From assembly GCF_006459125.1 (NCBI RefSeq), contig NZ_CP041070.1, forward strand, positions 868,001 through 932,000: DNA of 64,000 nucleotides. Direction: 5' to 3'. The position numbers and the translations under genes are program-made. The notes under the pieces are model-generated. The model did not search any database. It saw only the letters and a list, made by a program, of their open reading frames with translations, and was not told where the DNA came from. Origin of the DNA: Halarcobacter anaerophilus (lineage in GTDB: Bacteria; Campylobacterota; Campylobacteria; Campylobacterales; Arcobacteraceae). Of the stretch, positions 52,478 through 61,234 are shown piece after piece (the first letter of the stretch is position 1; each line of letters begins with the position of its first letter).

Positions 52478-53512
52478 GTGAAAATCGGTATAGTTTTCGG
52501 TGGAGTCTCTTATGAACATGAAATCTCTATTGTTTCGGCAATTGCGATGAAAGATGTTTTAAAAGAGGAATTAGTATATATTTTTTGTGATGAAAACAGA
52601 GACTTTTATCATATCCCTACAAATACAATAAAATCAAAACTTTTCAGCAGCGGTGAATATAAAAAATGTGATTCATTGACCCTTACAAAAGGCTCTTTCG
52701 TGAAGAAAAGTTTTCTTTCTCAAAAGAGTTTGGATGTTGACGTATATTTAAATCTTTCTCACGGTGCAGATGGAGAAGATGGAGTTTATGCTTCACTTTT
52801 TGAATTTTACAATCTGCCTTATATAGGACCTAGAAAAGGTGCAAGCAGTGTAAGTTTTAATAAGTTTTTAACAAAAGGTTATGCAAACAGCTGCGGTGTA
52901 AAAGCACTTGATTATAAATTTTATACAAAAAATACTCCCGTGGTAATTGAGGATTTCCCCGTTATTATTAAACCTGTAACTTTGGGAAGTTCAATCGGAG
53001 TATCTATTGTAAAAGATCAAAAAGAGTTGGAATATGCTTTAGACGTAGCTTATGAATTTGATGATGCAGTTTTAGTAGAACCATTTATTCCCGGAGTAAA
53101 AGAGTATAACCTAGCAGGTTGCAAAATTAATGGAACTTACAATTTTTCTATTGTAGAAGAGCCTCAAAAAGCGGAGTTTTTAGATTTTGATAAAAAGTAT
53201 TTGGATTTTGCAAGAACTTCAACTGCATTAAAAGCGGATATATCAAATGAATTAGAGGAAAAAATAAAAGACTCTTTTAAAAAAATATATAATAATACTT
53301 TTGAAGGAGCATTAATAAGATGCGACTTTTTTGTTATTGACAATGAAGTATATTTAAATGAAATAAATCCTGTTCCAGGTTCAATGGCAAACTATCTTTT
53401 TGAAGATTTTAATGCTACTTTAATCTCTTTGGCAAATAATCTTCCAAAAGTAAAAAAGATAAAAATTACATACGATTATGTAAATAAAATTCAAGCTGCA
53501 AAGGGTAAATAG
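52478..53512 (+). CDS. ddl: D-alanine-D-alanine ligase
   Basis: A 344-residue ATP-grasp ligase for the peptidoglycan precursor D-Ala-D-Ala. It starts at GTG after TCAGGAGAAAAT. GGVSYEHEISI is the N-terminal motif, HGADGEDG the substrate loop, KPVTLGSSIGV the ATP grasp lysine region and NEINPVPGSM the metal site. Its product is used by MurF, encoded two genes on. Confidence 0.96.
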   Translation: MKIGIVFGGVSYEHEISIVSAIAMKDVLKEELVYIFCDENRDFYHIPTNTIKSKLFSSGEYKKCDSLTLTKGSFVKKSFLSQKSLDVDVYLNLSHGADGEDGVYASLFEFYNLPYIGPRKGASSVSFNKFLTKGYANSCGVKALDYKFYTKNTPVVIEDFPVIIKPVTLGSSIGVSIVKDQKELEYALDVAYEFDDAVLVEPFIPGVKEYNLAGCKINGTYNFSIVEEPQKAEFLDFDKKYLDFARTSTALKADISNELEEKIKDSFKKIYNNTFEGALIRCDFFVIDNEVYLNEINPVPGSMANYLFEDFNATLISLANNLPKVKKIKITYDYVNKIQAAKGK

Positions 53513-54232
53513 TTGGCTTTAAAGAGTATAAACATTGACAATAAACAGTTTGAAATCTCTTATGAAATAATCAATCCCCAAAAAGAAAAAACAATACTTT
53601 TTCTACACGGCTGGGGTTCAAATAAAGAGATTATGAAACAGGCATTTTCCACTTTTTTAAAAGATTACAGACATATCTACCTTGATATGCCGGGATTTGG
53701 AAAAAGTTCAAATGATTATACCCTTACAACAAAAGATTACTCTAAAATAGTTAAAAATTTTTTAGAAGTTTTAAATATTGATCTTGTTGCAATAGCAGGG
53801 CACTCTTTTGGAGGTAAAGTTGCAACTTTATTAAATCCCGAGAACTTAATACTTTTAAGCAGTGCGGGGATTTTGGAAAAAAAACCTTTTTTAGTTAAAG
53901 TTAAAATTGCTTTTGCAAAACTTTTAAATAAATTAGGTCTAAAAAATATTACAAAAGCTTTTAGAAGCAAAGATGTAGATAAAATGAGCGAAAATATGTA
54001 TGCCACTTTTAAAAATGTTGTTGATGAAGATTTTAGCAATGATTTTAAATCTTATAAAAAAAACGGCATAATTTTTTGGGGCGAAGAGGATAATGCAACA
54101 AGTCTTAGTTCAGGCAAAAAAATCAACTCTTTGATAAATAAAAGCTCTTTTTACTCTTACAAAGCAGATCACTACTTTTTTTTAAAATTTGCGCAGGATA
54201 TTTGTAAAAAAATCGAAAATGGAATAAAATAA
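53513..54232 (+). CDS. alpha/beta hydrolase
   Basis: A 239-residue alpha/beta-hydrolase fold protein starting at TTG directly after the ddl stop. FLHGWGSNKE (oxyanion loop), the nucleophile elbow GHSFGG (Ser at about 99), and the C-terminal ADHYFFL with the catalytic His are clear. Substrate unknown. The gene is conserved between ddl and murF in Campylobacter relatives, which suggests a role in envelope or cell-wall metabolism. Confidence 0.85.
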   Translation: MALKSINIDNKQFEISYEIINPQKEKTILFLHGWGSNKEIMKQAFSTFLKDYRHIYLDMPGFGKSSNDYTLTTKDYSKIVKNFLEVLNIDLVAIAGHSFGGKVATLLNPENLILLSSAGILEKKPFLVKVKIAFAKLLNKLGLKNITKAFRSKDVDKMSENMYATFKNVVDEDFSNDFKSYKKNGIIFWGEEDNATSLSSGKKINSLINKSSFYSYKADHYFFLKFAQDICKKIENGIK

Positions 54233-55671
54233 TGGAATACTTGTATATCTTTACTCATATATTACTAATAATGTCTTTAGGATGGTATTTAATTACGAAT
54301 CTTCAATGGTACAACTATAAGCTTGAAAGAGTTGTTTTAAAACATCATAAATGGCAGTGGCATATTACATATTTTCTAGTACCGATAATCTTTTTTCATC
54401 TTTTTCCTGAGTTGTATTTTAATATTTATTTTTATCTGCTTTTTATAACAAGTTTTGTTTTATGGAATAAAAAACTTGATAGACCTCTTGTTTTAACCGG
54501 ACGCGTAAAAAGATTTTTGGCAATTTTATTATTTACTACTTTCTCAATAATCTCATTATGTCTTACAAGTGAAAACTGTAACTCTTCTGTTGTTTTATTT
54601 GTACCTCTGTTTATAGCTTATTTCGTATCTTTTGCTCTTGAAAAAATATTTTTTATCTCTTTTAAACACAAAGCCAAGCAAAGATTACAAACAATTCCGG
54701 GACTTAAGATTGTAGAAATTACTGCTTCATACGGGAAAACTTCTATTAAAAATTATTTGTATCATGTTCTAAAAAGAAAATACAAAGTATATAAAACACC
54801 AAGATCGGTTAATACCATGGGTGGAATAGTTCTTGACGTAAATAAAGATTTGCCTCTTGATACACAGATTTATGTGGCAGAAGCAGGAGCAAGACAAAAA
54901 GGCGATATTGAAGAAATTACCTCTTTTTTGGAACCTCAATATTGTGTTTTAGGAAGTGTAGGGGAACAACATATCGAATATTTTAAAACCTTGGATAATA
55001 TTATTAATACAAAAATGGAGATTTTAACTTCGCCTAAAATGATAAAAGGTTTTGTACATGAATCTGTTCCGATTAAAGATTATGATACCATAATTAAATT
55101 TCCTAATAATCTTCACGTAACTATGTCTAATCTTGACGGAATCTGGTTTGATATTATAATCAACGGAAAACAAGAACATTTTAATGCTCCTATTTTAGGA
55201 AGTTTTAATGCTATAAACCTAACGGCTGTAATACTTGTAGCCCATGAACTTGGAATGAGTATAGATGAAATAAAACTGGCATTAAAAAATTTACCGCAAG
55301 TTGAACACAGACTTCAAAAAATAGAAGCCGGCGGAAAGATTATAATTGACGACAGTTTTAACGGCAATTTAGAAGGAATGTTAGAAGCTATAAATATCTG
55401 CTCACATTATGAAGGAAGAAAAGTAATAGTAACTCCTGGACTAGTAGAATCAACATCCGAAGCAAATATTTTATTGGCAAATGAAATAAATGATAAGTTT
55501 GACCTTGCAATTATAACAGGAAGTTTAAATGCCCAACTTCTAAGTTCAAATATTAATGCAGAAAAACTATTTATTTTAAAAGAGAAAAAAGATTTGGAAA
55601 GTACGTTAGCACAAAGAACAAAAGCAGGGGATTTGATCCTTTTTGCAAATGATGCACCTAATTTTATTTAA
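54232..55671 (+). CDS. murF: membrane-tethered UDP-MurNAc-tripeptide:D-Ala-D-Ala ligase (MurF)
   Basis: A 479-residue protein. The first ~145 residues contain four hydrophobic segments (about 3-22, 46-75, 95-111 and 118-143), so it has a membrane domain in place of the usual MurF N-terminal substrate domain. The Mur ligase core follows: P-loop ITASYGKTSIK (G168-K169-T170), MGGIVLDVN, AEAGARQKGDIEE and the C-terminal IIIDDSFNGNLEGM with the conserved Asp-Asn. It adds D-Ala-D-Ala to the stem peptide. Its start overlaps the hydrolase stop by one base. Confidence 0.9.
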   Translation: MEYLYIFTHILLIMSLGWYLITNLQWYNYKLERVVLKHHKWQWHITYFLVPIIFFHLFPELYFNIYFYLLFITSFVLWNKKLDRPLVLTGRVKRFLAILLFTTFSIISLCLTSENCNSSVVLFVPLFIAYFVSFALEKIFFISFKHKAKQRLQTIPGLKIVEITASYGKTSIKNYLYHVLKRKYKVYKTPRSVNTMGGIVLDVNKDLPLDTQIYVAEAGARQKGDIEEITSFLEPQYCVLGSVGEQHIEYFKTLDNIINTKMEILTSPKMIKGFVHESVPIKDYDTIIKFPNNLHVTMSNLDGIWFDIIINGKQEHFNAPILGSFNAINLTAVILVAHELGMSIDEIKLALKNLPQVEHRLQKIEAGGKIIIDDSFNGNLEGMLEAINICSHYEGRKVIVTPGLVESTSEANILLANEINDKFDLAIITGSLNAQLLSSNINAEKLFILKEKKDLESTLAQRTKAGDLILFANDAPNFI

Positions 55672-55680
55672 GGAGAAGAT

Positions 55681-56169
55681 GTGGAACATTTATACGCTCC
55701 TTGGCGATATTCGTATGTAAGTGAAGAAAAAATAGAGGGTTGTGTTTTTTGTCATATCTCAAAACATATAAAAGAAGAGAAATATCAAGTTTTATTTCAC
55801 GATGAATTCTGTTATGTGGTTATGAATAAATTTCCATACTCACCCGGACATCTTATGGTGATTCCTCACTTTCATACTGACAAAATAGAAGAACTTGAAG
55901 ATGAAGTTTGGATAAGAATGAGTATAAGAATAAGACAAGCCGTGAGTTTGTTAAAAGATGTGATAAAGTGTGAAGGCGTAAATATAGGAATGAATTTGGG
56001 AAAAGCCGCAGGAGCAGGAATCGCCCAGCATGTACACTATCACGCCTTACCTAGATGGATAGGTGATACGAACTTTATATCCAGCATCGGCGAAGCAAGA
56101 GTTTATCCCGCTAATTTTGGTGAGATATTTGGAAAATTAAAACAGAAAGCTAGCAAATTTTTTATATAA
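55681..56169 (+). CDS. HIT-family nucleotide hydrolase
   Basis: A 162-residue HIT protein starting at GTG after AAGGAGAAGAT. The catalytic triad motif is HVHYHALPRW (HxHxH). Upstream is CVFCHI, a CxxC pair like that in related Ap4A-hydrolase-type HIT proteins, with NKFPYSPGHLMVIP. It hydrolyses dinucleoside polyphosphates or nucleotide adducts. It closes the ruvA operon. Confidence 0.88.
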   Translation: MEHLYAPWRYSYVSEEKIEGCVFCHISKHIKEEKYQVLFHDEFCYVVMNKFPYSPGHLMVIPHFHTDKIEELEDEVWIRMSIRIRQAVSLLKDVIKCEGVNIGMNLGKAAGAGIAQHVHYHALPRWIGDTNFISSIGEARVYPANFGEIFGKLKQKASKFFI

Positions 56170-56181
56170 AATACTATAAAG

Positions 56182-56589
56182 TTATTTATTTAAATTTAAT
56201 CCTAAACTTTTAAGAAAAAGTTTCATTTCTTCTGTTTTAAATTGAAAAGTTATTGAATTATTCGGAGCATACTCTTTATCAAAAATATTATCAATAATTT
56301 TTGTATTAAAATTTAATATTTTATTATTTATAATAATACCAAAATGTTTTCCTTCTTCATTTTTAAATAAGGAATACATTTTTTTATTGCCATTTTTCGT
56401 TAAAATGTAATAACCAGCGTAAGTATTATCACCTATTTTTTTATATTTAATTCTTTTAAAGTCATTTTTTGTCAATTCTATTGATTTATCAATTATGAAA
56501 ACAGTTTGATTATAATTGATATTTTCATTTTTAGAAGAGCATCCCGTAAATAAATATGCAAGCAAACTTAATAATATATACTTTTTCAT
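56182..56589 (-). CDS. small putative lipoprotein, unknown function
   Basis: A 135-residue protein with an N-terminal lipobox: MKKYILLSLLAYLFTGC gives lipid Cys17 after a short hydrophobic stretch. The mature part is lysine/asparagine-rich and mostly beta. No family recognised. Its start overlaps the end of the gene upstream (56586-56879) by 4 bases, so the two form a pair. Outer-membrane or inner-membrane location is undecided. Confidence 0.7.
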   Translation of the reverse strand: MKKYILLSLLAYLFTGCSSKNENINYNQTVFIIDKSIELTKNDFKRIKYKKIGDNTYAGYYILTKNGNKKMYSLFKNEEGKHFGIIINNKILNFNTKIIDNIFDKEYAPNNSITFQFKTEEMKLFLKSLGLNLNK

Positions 56590-56879
56590 ACTTTAACCAA
56601 TATTAATATATTTTGTCCAACTGTGTGGCTTGAAAATCTTGCACGAGTAATACAAGCACAATTAGAAGATGTAATTCTAGTTTTCCCTGGTCCAATAATT
56701 TTTCTTGTCATTGTTTTGCCTCCTTCTCTTACTTCAATGTCAAAAGTAGATTTTACATTAGATAAACTTTTAAACTCTACAATATATGACCCTTTTGTAT
56801 AATGGCTAATAATGTTAATCCATTTACTCCATCCTAAACCTAAAGGAGGTACCCAAGTTTGAATTTCTTTTAAAACCAT
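56586..56879 (-). CDS. 97-residue beta-rich protein, unknown function
   Basis: A short protein (MVLKEIQTWVPPLGLGWSKW at the start) with no signal peptide but with an aromatic/Pro-rich N terminus, a predicted beta core, and a Cys-x-Cys pair (NCACITRAR). The ATG has a strong AAAGGATAAAA ribosome site and its own TATAAT -10 box at 56912-56907, so it is probably well expressed. It is coupled to the lipoprotein gene downstream. I do not recognise the family. A toxin, binding or immunity role is possible but nothing in the sequence proves one. Confidence 0.6.
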   Translation of the reverse strand: MVLKEIQTWVPPLGLGWSKWINIISHYTKGSYIVEFKSLSNVKSTFDIEVREGGKTMTRKIIGPGKTRITSSNCACITRARFSSHTVGQNILILVKV

Positions 56880-56906
56880 TTTTATCCTTTTGAAATAAGT
56901 ACATTA

Positions 56907-56912
56907 ATTATA
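56907..56912 (-). promoter_or_regulatory. -10 box for the small-protein/lipoprotein pair
   Basis: TATAAT on the minus strand 28 bases upstream of the ATG at 56879, with an AT-rich upstream region and no clear -35. Confidence 0.45.
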
Positions 56913-57022
56913 TTGAAATAACCATAAAGAATATATTTATGAAATAAAGTTTAAAAATTTTTTCATTTTAAATAAGTAAAAATGCTACAATCATAAATCC
57001 CTTTTTATTTAAAGGAATTAAA

Positions 57023-57670
57023 ATGCTCCAAAATAAATTATATAAACAGTTTGAATTTATTTTTTTATATGCAGTTTTACCTGCTTTATTTGTTTTTGAT
57101 ATTCTTTCTATAAAATTTTTATTAGCTACTCTCTGGCTGATGACCTTTTATTCTGCTTATATTCTAAAAGTGACTAAGTGTAAATTTTCTCTTAAATTAT
57201 TTGATAAGAACCAATTAAAATATTTGCTATTAAGATTTTTCTTATTAGCTATTGTTTTTTTATTTGCAAGTTATCTATGCACTCCTGAAACTTTTTTTCA
57301 TATGGCAAAAAATGAGACGAAACTTTTTATTTTTCTACTTATTTTTTATCCTCTTGTTTCAGTACTTCCACAAGAGTTACTTTATAGGGTATTCTTTTTC
57401 TCTCGCTATTCATTTAAACTTTCAAAACAAAAACAGACTGTTTTAAATGCTGTACTTTTTTCTTTTTCCCATACTTTATTTGGATCATCTCTTGTATTAA
57501 TATTAACTTTTATAGGAGGATTGATTTTTTCACAAACTTATTTAAAAAATCGTTCTTTTCTTTTAGTTTGTATTGAACACACATTATATGGCTATTTACT
57601 GTTTGTTTCAGGTATTGGGGAGTTGTTTCTTCAAAAAGGCACTTTAGATACAATAAGAACTTTTTTTTGA
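57023..57670 (+). CDS. CPBP-family (CAAX protease-like) membrane protein
   Basis: A 215-residue polytopic protein of the CPBP/Abi family. The fold motifs are present at PQELLYR (Q117-E118...R122), FSFSH (H150) and EHTLYG (H186). Compared with the canonical EExxxR and HxxxN, the first Glu is Gln and the Asn is Gly, so proteolytic activity is uncertain. It lies divergent from the small-protein pair. A paralog is at 61235-61858 with the same spacing. Such proteins process or confer immunity to small peptides in some bacteria; the role here is unknown. Confidence 0.8.
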   Translation: MLQNKLYKQFEFIFLYAVLPALFVFDILSIKFLLATLWLMTFYSAYILKVTKCKFSLKLFDKNQLKYLLLRFFLLAIVFLFASYLCTPETFFHMAKNETKLFIFLLIFYPLVSVLPQELLYRVFFFSRYSFKLSKQKQTVLNAVLFSFSHTLFGSSLVLILTFIGGLIFSQTYLKNRSFLLVCIEHTLYGYLLFVSGIGELFLQKGTLDTIRTFF

Positions 57671-57702
57671 TAAATAAAATGCCTTTTTAAAAGATAAAAG
57701 AT

Positions 57703-57972
57703 TTATTTTTCTTCTGAATGTTCTTCTATTAATTTTTCTATTTTTTCATATATCTCTTGTGCTTGTTCATCATCTATTTTATTTTCATTAACTGCATAAA
57801 TTATATTTTGTAACTCTACAAGAAACGATTCCATCTCTCTTACTTCATTCATTGTATCATCTGTCTGTTCTTTTTTTTCAATTATTTTATGTAAATCTTC
57901 AATATAGGCTTCAACTTCAGGTATCATCGTAGCTTCAACCATTTCTAGTAAATCTTGCTTAATTTTTGTCAT
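57703..57972 (-). CDS. small acidic coiled-coil protein
   Basis: An 89-residue, strongly acidic, mostly helical protein with no signal or membrane segment. Heptad-like stretches at about 10-40 and 45-85. I recognise no family. The ATG at 57972 is preceded by AAAGGATGAAAAAT, a good ribosome site. It diverges from the DadA-like gene. It could be an adaptor or a solubility/regulatory protein. Confidence 0.65.
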   Translation of the reverse strand: MTKIKQDLLEMVEATMIPEVEAYIEDLHKIIEKKEQTDDTMNEVREMESFLVELQNIIYAVNENKIDDEQAQEIYEKIEKLIEEHSEEK

Positions 57973-58126
57973 ATATTTTTCATCCTTTGATTTTTCATAT
58001 TATAACTTATAAAAGCAATTATTATGATAATTTAAATATTAATTTAGTTAAAATATATACAAAAAATAGCCTGATTTTATGCTATATTTTAGTATGATTA
58101 AAATATTATTTTAGAAAGGACGTGTT

Positions 58127-59377
58127 ATGAAAAGAGATGTCGTTATCATAGGCGGTGGAATCGCAGGTCTTTGTACAGCTTATTATTTACAAAAAAGCGG
58201 TAGAAAAGTAACTATAATAGATGAAGCAGATATAACAAACTCTACTTCCTTTGGAAATGCCGGATTATTATCGGCATTTGATAAATCTCCTCTTAGTTGT
58301 CCAGGTGTAGTTTCAAATACTCTAAAACTTATGTTAAAAGGGCAGTCACCTGCCATTATCCATCCGACATTGGATTTTAAAATATATAAATGGCTTGTAA
58401 ACTTTATTAAAAACTCAAATGAAAAACGTACAAAAAAAACAATGATGCTTTTTGAAAAATACGGTGAGATAACATTAAATTTATATGAAAAAATGATAAA
58501 AGAAGATAACTTGGATTTTGATTATCATAGAGACGGAATGCTTTCTGTTTTTACCGAAGATAAAAGTTATAAAGAGAGATTAAAAAAGTATAATTATACT
58601 GATGATGAAAGATTTAAAATATTTAAAAAAGATGAGTTAAAAGAGTATTTACCAAGTGCAGATATCAAAAAAATAAAAGGGGCAATTCTTTTTAAAAAAA
58701 ATGCAAGATTTGATTCCGGAAGAGTTATGCTTGAATTAAAAAAACATTTGATAGATGCTGGAGTTGAGTTTATATTAAATGAGAAAATAGATAGTATGCG
58801 AATTGAAAACAATGAAGTAAAACATATAATTTCTTCAAAAAGTGTTTTTTACGAAGCAGAGCATTTTATTATGTCTACAGGTTATAAAACAGCGCTTGCC
58901 GGTAAATATTGCAATAAAGATTTGATGATGACTCCTGCAAAAGGTTACAGCATAACTTTTGAAATGCCAAAAGAGTTTATACCAAAAGTTTCGACGATTT
59001 TTAATGATCTTTTTATAGTTATGACTCCAAGAAGAGATAATGTACGGTTTACATCAAAACTAGAAATAGGAAGTGATGATCCCGCAATTATAGAAAAACA
59101 GATTGATAGTATAAAGAAAAACTTTTTTGAATATAATCAAACTTTTGAGATGAATAATGAAGTTTATTGGTCTGGATTCAGACCTCTTACTCCAAACGAT
59201 ATTCCCCTAATAGGAAGGGATGAAGATGTTAATAATCTAACATACTGCATGGGACTTGGTTGGCTTGGAATGACTTTTGGTCCAGCCCTTGGGTCTATTG
59301 TTTCCGATTTAGTCGTAAATGATAAAAAAAATGCACAAAGTGACGATATTTTGATGTTTTCAGGCTTTTACCAATAA
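58127..59377 (+). CDS. FAD-dependent D-amino acid dehydrogenase (DadA-like)
   Basis: A 416-residue DAO-fold flavoprotein. The dinucleotide motif is GGGIAGLCTAYYLQ (G9-G11-G14) followed by the acidic end of the second strand in VTIIDEAD. The C-terminal WSGFRPLTPNDIPLIGRDE and YCMGLGWLGMTFGPALG are typical of DadA/glycine-oxidase-like proteins. It oxidises D-amino acids or related amines and feeds electrons to quinone. The substrate is uncertain; no alanine racemase is adjacent. ATG follows AAAGGACGTGTT. Confidence 0.85.
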   Translation: MKRDVVIIGGGIAGLCTAYYLQKSGRKVTIIDEADITNSTSFGNAGLLSAFDKSPLSCPGVVSNTLKLMLKGQSPAIIHPTLDFKIYKWLVNFIKNSNEKRTKKTMMLFEKYGEITLNLYEKMIKEDNLDFDYHRDGMLSVFTEDKSYKERLKKYNYTDDERFKIFKKDELKEYLPSADIKKIKGAILFKKNARFDSGRVMLELKKHLIDAGVEFILNEKIDSMRIENNEVKHIISSKSVFYEAEHFIMSTGYKTALAGKYCNKDLMMTPAKGYSITFEMPKEFIPKVSTIFNDLFIVMTPRRDNVRFTSKLEIGSDDPAIIEKQIDSIKKNFFEYNQTFEMNNEVYWSGFRPLTPNDIPLIGRDEDVNNLTYCMGLGWLGMTFGPALGSIVSDLVVNDKKNAQSDDILMFSGFYQ

Positions 59378-59388
59378 CAAGGTAAAAG

Positions 59389-59712
59389 CTAGCTTACAGC
59401 TATCTCTTCAACATCAAAACCGTCAAAACTGTTTATATGCAATTTTTCTGCAAGAGTTTGAAACTCTTTACATCTGTTATATAAAGAATCTACATTATGA
59501 ACACTAATCTCTTCCACACATAGATAATAAGTTTTATTTTCAAAAATTATTTCTGAACTTGAATATCTATTTGGATCTAAAAGATTTTTTGCTTCTTGCA
59601 AATTATCACTTTGTTTATGACTAAAATAGAAACCCCAACTAAGTTTATTGTTAAGATTTAGATTATTCTCTTTTGCCGTTTCGTTAAAAAACTTTTTTAT
59701 ATTCTTTTCCAT
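59389..59712 (-). CDS. RraB-like (ribonuclease E inhibitor B family) protein
   Basis: A 107-residue protein from ATG 59712. The C-terminal part, EEISVHNVDSLYNRCKEFQTLA (about 68-88 region) followed by FDGFDVEE, matches the pattern of the RraB domain, where a conserved helix before an acidic YDGW-like motif closes the fold. RraB inhibits RNase E in gamma-proteobacteria. Campylobacterota generally lack RNase E, so a different target is expected. No ribosome site is visible. A family member is likely, but the role is not. Confidence 0.55.
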   Translation of the reverse strand: MEKNIKKFFNETAKENNLNLNNKLSWGFYFSHKQSDNLQEAKNLLDPNRYSSSEIIFENKTYYLCVEEISVHNVDSLYNRCKEFQTLAEKLHINSFDGFDVEEIAVS

Positions 59713-59793
59713 ATTCAAATTTTATAAACGAAAACTAAATCTTAGATAAAAAAGAGATTAAAGTTTTATATTTTACTGCTTTTGACCACAAAA

Positions 59794-59812
59794 CTGTGAC
59801 TTAACCTGTGAC
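59794..59812 (-). promoter_or_regulatory. direct repeat upstream of the RraB-like gene
   Basis: On the minus strand GTCACAG occurs twice (59812-59806 and 59800-59794) with a 12-bp period, in the 125-base gap before the gene. It resembles a direct-repeat operator. No confident -10 box is seen. Confidence 0.4.
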
Positions 59813-59837
59813 ATAATTTATACATAATTACTATAAG

Positions 59838-61124
59838 CTATTTTTTATTTTTTAAAATATCATTTGCAGCTCTAATTCCCGATGACCAAGCAGCTGTAAT
59901 TCCCCTGCTTGTTCCTGCCCCGTCACCTACTATATAATACCCTTCTTTTACCATAAAGTTTTTATTTAAAAATTGAGGTTTATTGGAGTAGGTTTTTATC
60001 TCGGGATAATAAAGAATAGTCGATGGATGTAAAACTCCCGGAACTATTGAATCAAGCTTTTTCAAAGCGCTCCAAATATCTCTTAAAATTTTTGCAGGCA
60101 TGCTAAGACTCAAGTCTGCCGCAACAGCATTTGATAAAGTCGGTTTAAAATCGTATAGGTCCTCATTAAAAGTCTCTTTTTTACTTCTTTGACCCAATCT
60201 AAAATCGCCGACTCTTTGCATAATCACCGAACCCCCGCTAAGCTGCATAACCATTTGTCCCAATATCTTTCCAAACTGCTGACCGCTTACAACCGGCTGG
60301 GTTAATCTAATAGTTTTTAGCATTGCGAAATTCACAAGATTGTTTGCTTTTTTCTCTTTTGAAAGAGAATGCCCGTTTACGGAGTAGTAGCCTTTGTATT
60401 TTTCCCTTACAATATGTGCGCAGCCTGAGTTTGTACAAAAAGTTCTGACTTTATTCGGAAATAAAATTTTAGGATCATAATAATCTTTTACAATAGGATA
60501 ATTCTCCTCTTTTGTTTCAACTCTAATTCCTATATCAACTATATTATCGCTGTATGTAACTCCTATTCTATCCATTTGTGTTTGCATCCAGTCATAATCG
60601 GCACGTCCCGGACCAAGGATAATATTTTCAAACTCTATTTTAAAACCGTTATCTAAGGTTATCTCTTTTTTATTTTCATTTAACTCTTTAACTTCTGTTT
60701 GCAAAGCAACGGTAACTTTCAAATCTCTTAGTTTTTGGATTAGATCATTAATCAGTTTTGAGGATTTATCCGTACCTACGTGTGCTTGGTCTATTGTCAA
60801 AATATTTACATCAAGTTTTTTTGCTCTTTGAATATATTTGTCAATATTTAATCTTTTTTCCATTTTTGGATTTAAATGATTTTTTACCTCTTCTAAAAGA
60901 GCGTGAGCTTCTTCTTTGCTCCAATACTCTAAAGGAAATCCTACAGGATAGGTATAGTTTTGTTTACAGTCGTTTCTTAAGCCGCCCGAACTGATTTTTT
61001 TCTTTTCAATTAGAAGAATTTTTTTGTCGGAGTTTTCTGCCAATTTAAAAGCAGCTCCCAAACCTGAAGGACCGGAGCCGACGATAATTACATCATAAAA
61101 TGAGTTTAATTTTAAATTTTCCAT
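59838..61124 (-). CDS. FAD-dependent oxidoreductase (COG2509-type)
   Basis: A 428-residue flavoprotein from ATG 61124; an upstream start at 61154 is less likely. The FAD motif is VIIVGSGPSGLGAAFKL, with the second strand KILLIEKKK. The middle has GPGRADYDWMQ and an unusual CTNSGCAHIV cysteine pair, and the C terminus GDGAGTSRGITAAWSSGIRAA is the second FAD contact. It matches uncharacterised FAD-dependent dehydrogenases of the COG2509 kind. The substrate is unknown. No neighbours in the same operon. Confidence 0.8.
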   Translation of the reverse strand: MENLKLNSFYDVIIVGSGPSGLGAAFKLAENSDKKILLIEKKKISSGGLRNDCKQNYTYPVGFPLEYWSKEEAHALLEEVKNHLNPKMEKRLNIDKYIQRAKKLDVNILTIDQAHVGTDKSSKLINDLIQKLRDLKVTVALQTEVKELNENKKEITLDNGFKIEFENIILGPGRADYDWMQTQMDRIGVTYSDNIVDIGIRVETKEENYPIVKDYYDPKILFPNKVRTFCTNSGCAHIVREKYKGYYSVNGHSLSKEKKANNLVNFAMLKTIRLTQPVVSGQQFGKILGQMVMQLSGGSVIMQRVGDFRLGQRSKKETFNEDLYDFKPTLSNAVAADLSLSMPAKILRDIWSALKKLDSIVPGVLHPSTILYYPEIKTYSNKPQFLNKNFMVKEGYYIVGDGAGTSRGITAAWSSGIRAANDILKNKK

Positions 61125-61234
61125 AATAAAAATTATACCCAATGTTATGTTCAAAGTCTAAATTCTTTTTATAAAATATAACCAATTTGTTACCGAATTT
61201 TTATAAAATGAAAAATTAACAAAGAGGATAATAG

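Noticed and set aside
59378-59400. AGCTAGCT palindrome between the DadA-like and RraB-like genes.
   Set aside because: Short imperfect stem (a loose GTAA...TTAC extension) without a T-run; not strong enough to call a terminator.
61155-61234. Two copies of TTTTTATAAAAT in the divergent gap before the CPBP paralog.
   Set aside because: The word is nearly pure A/T and the region is only 80 bases; repeats of this kind arise by chance and fit overlapping -10 boxes.
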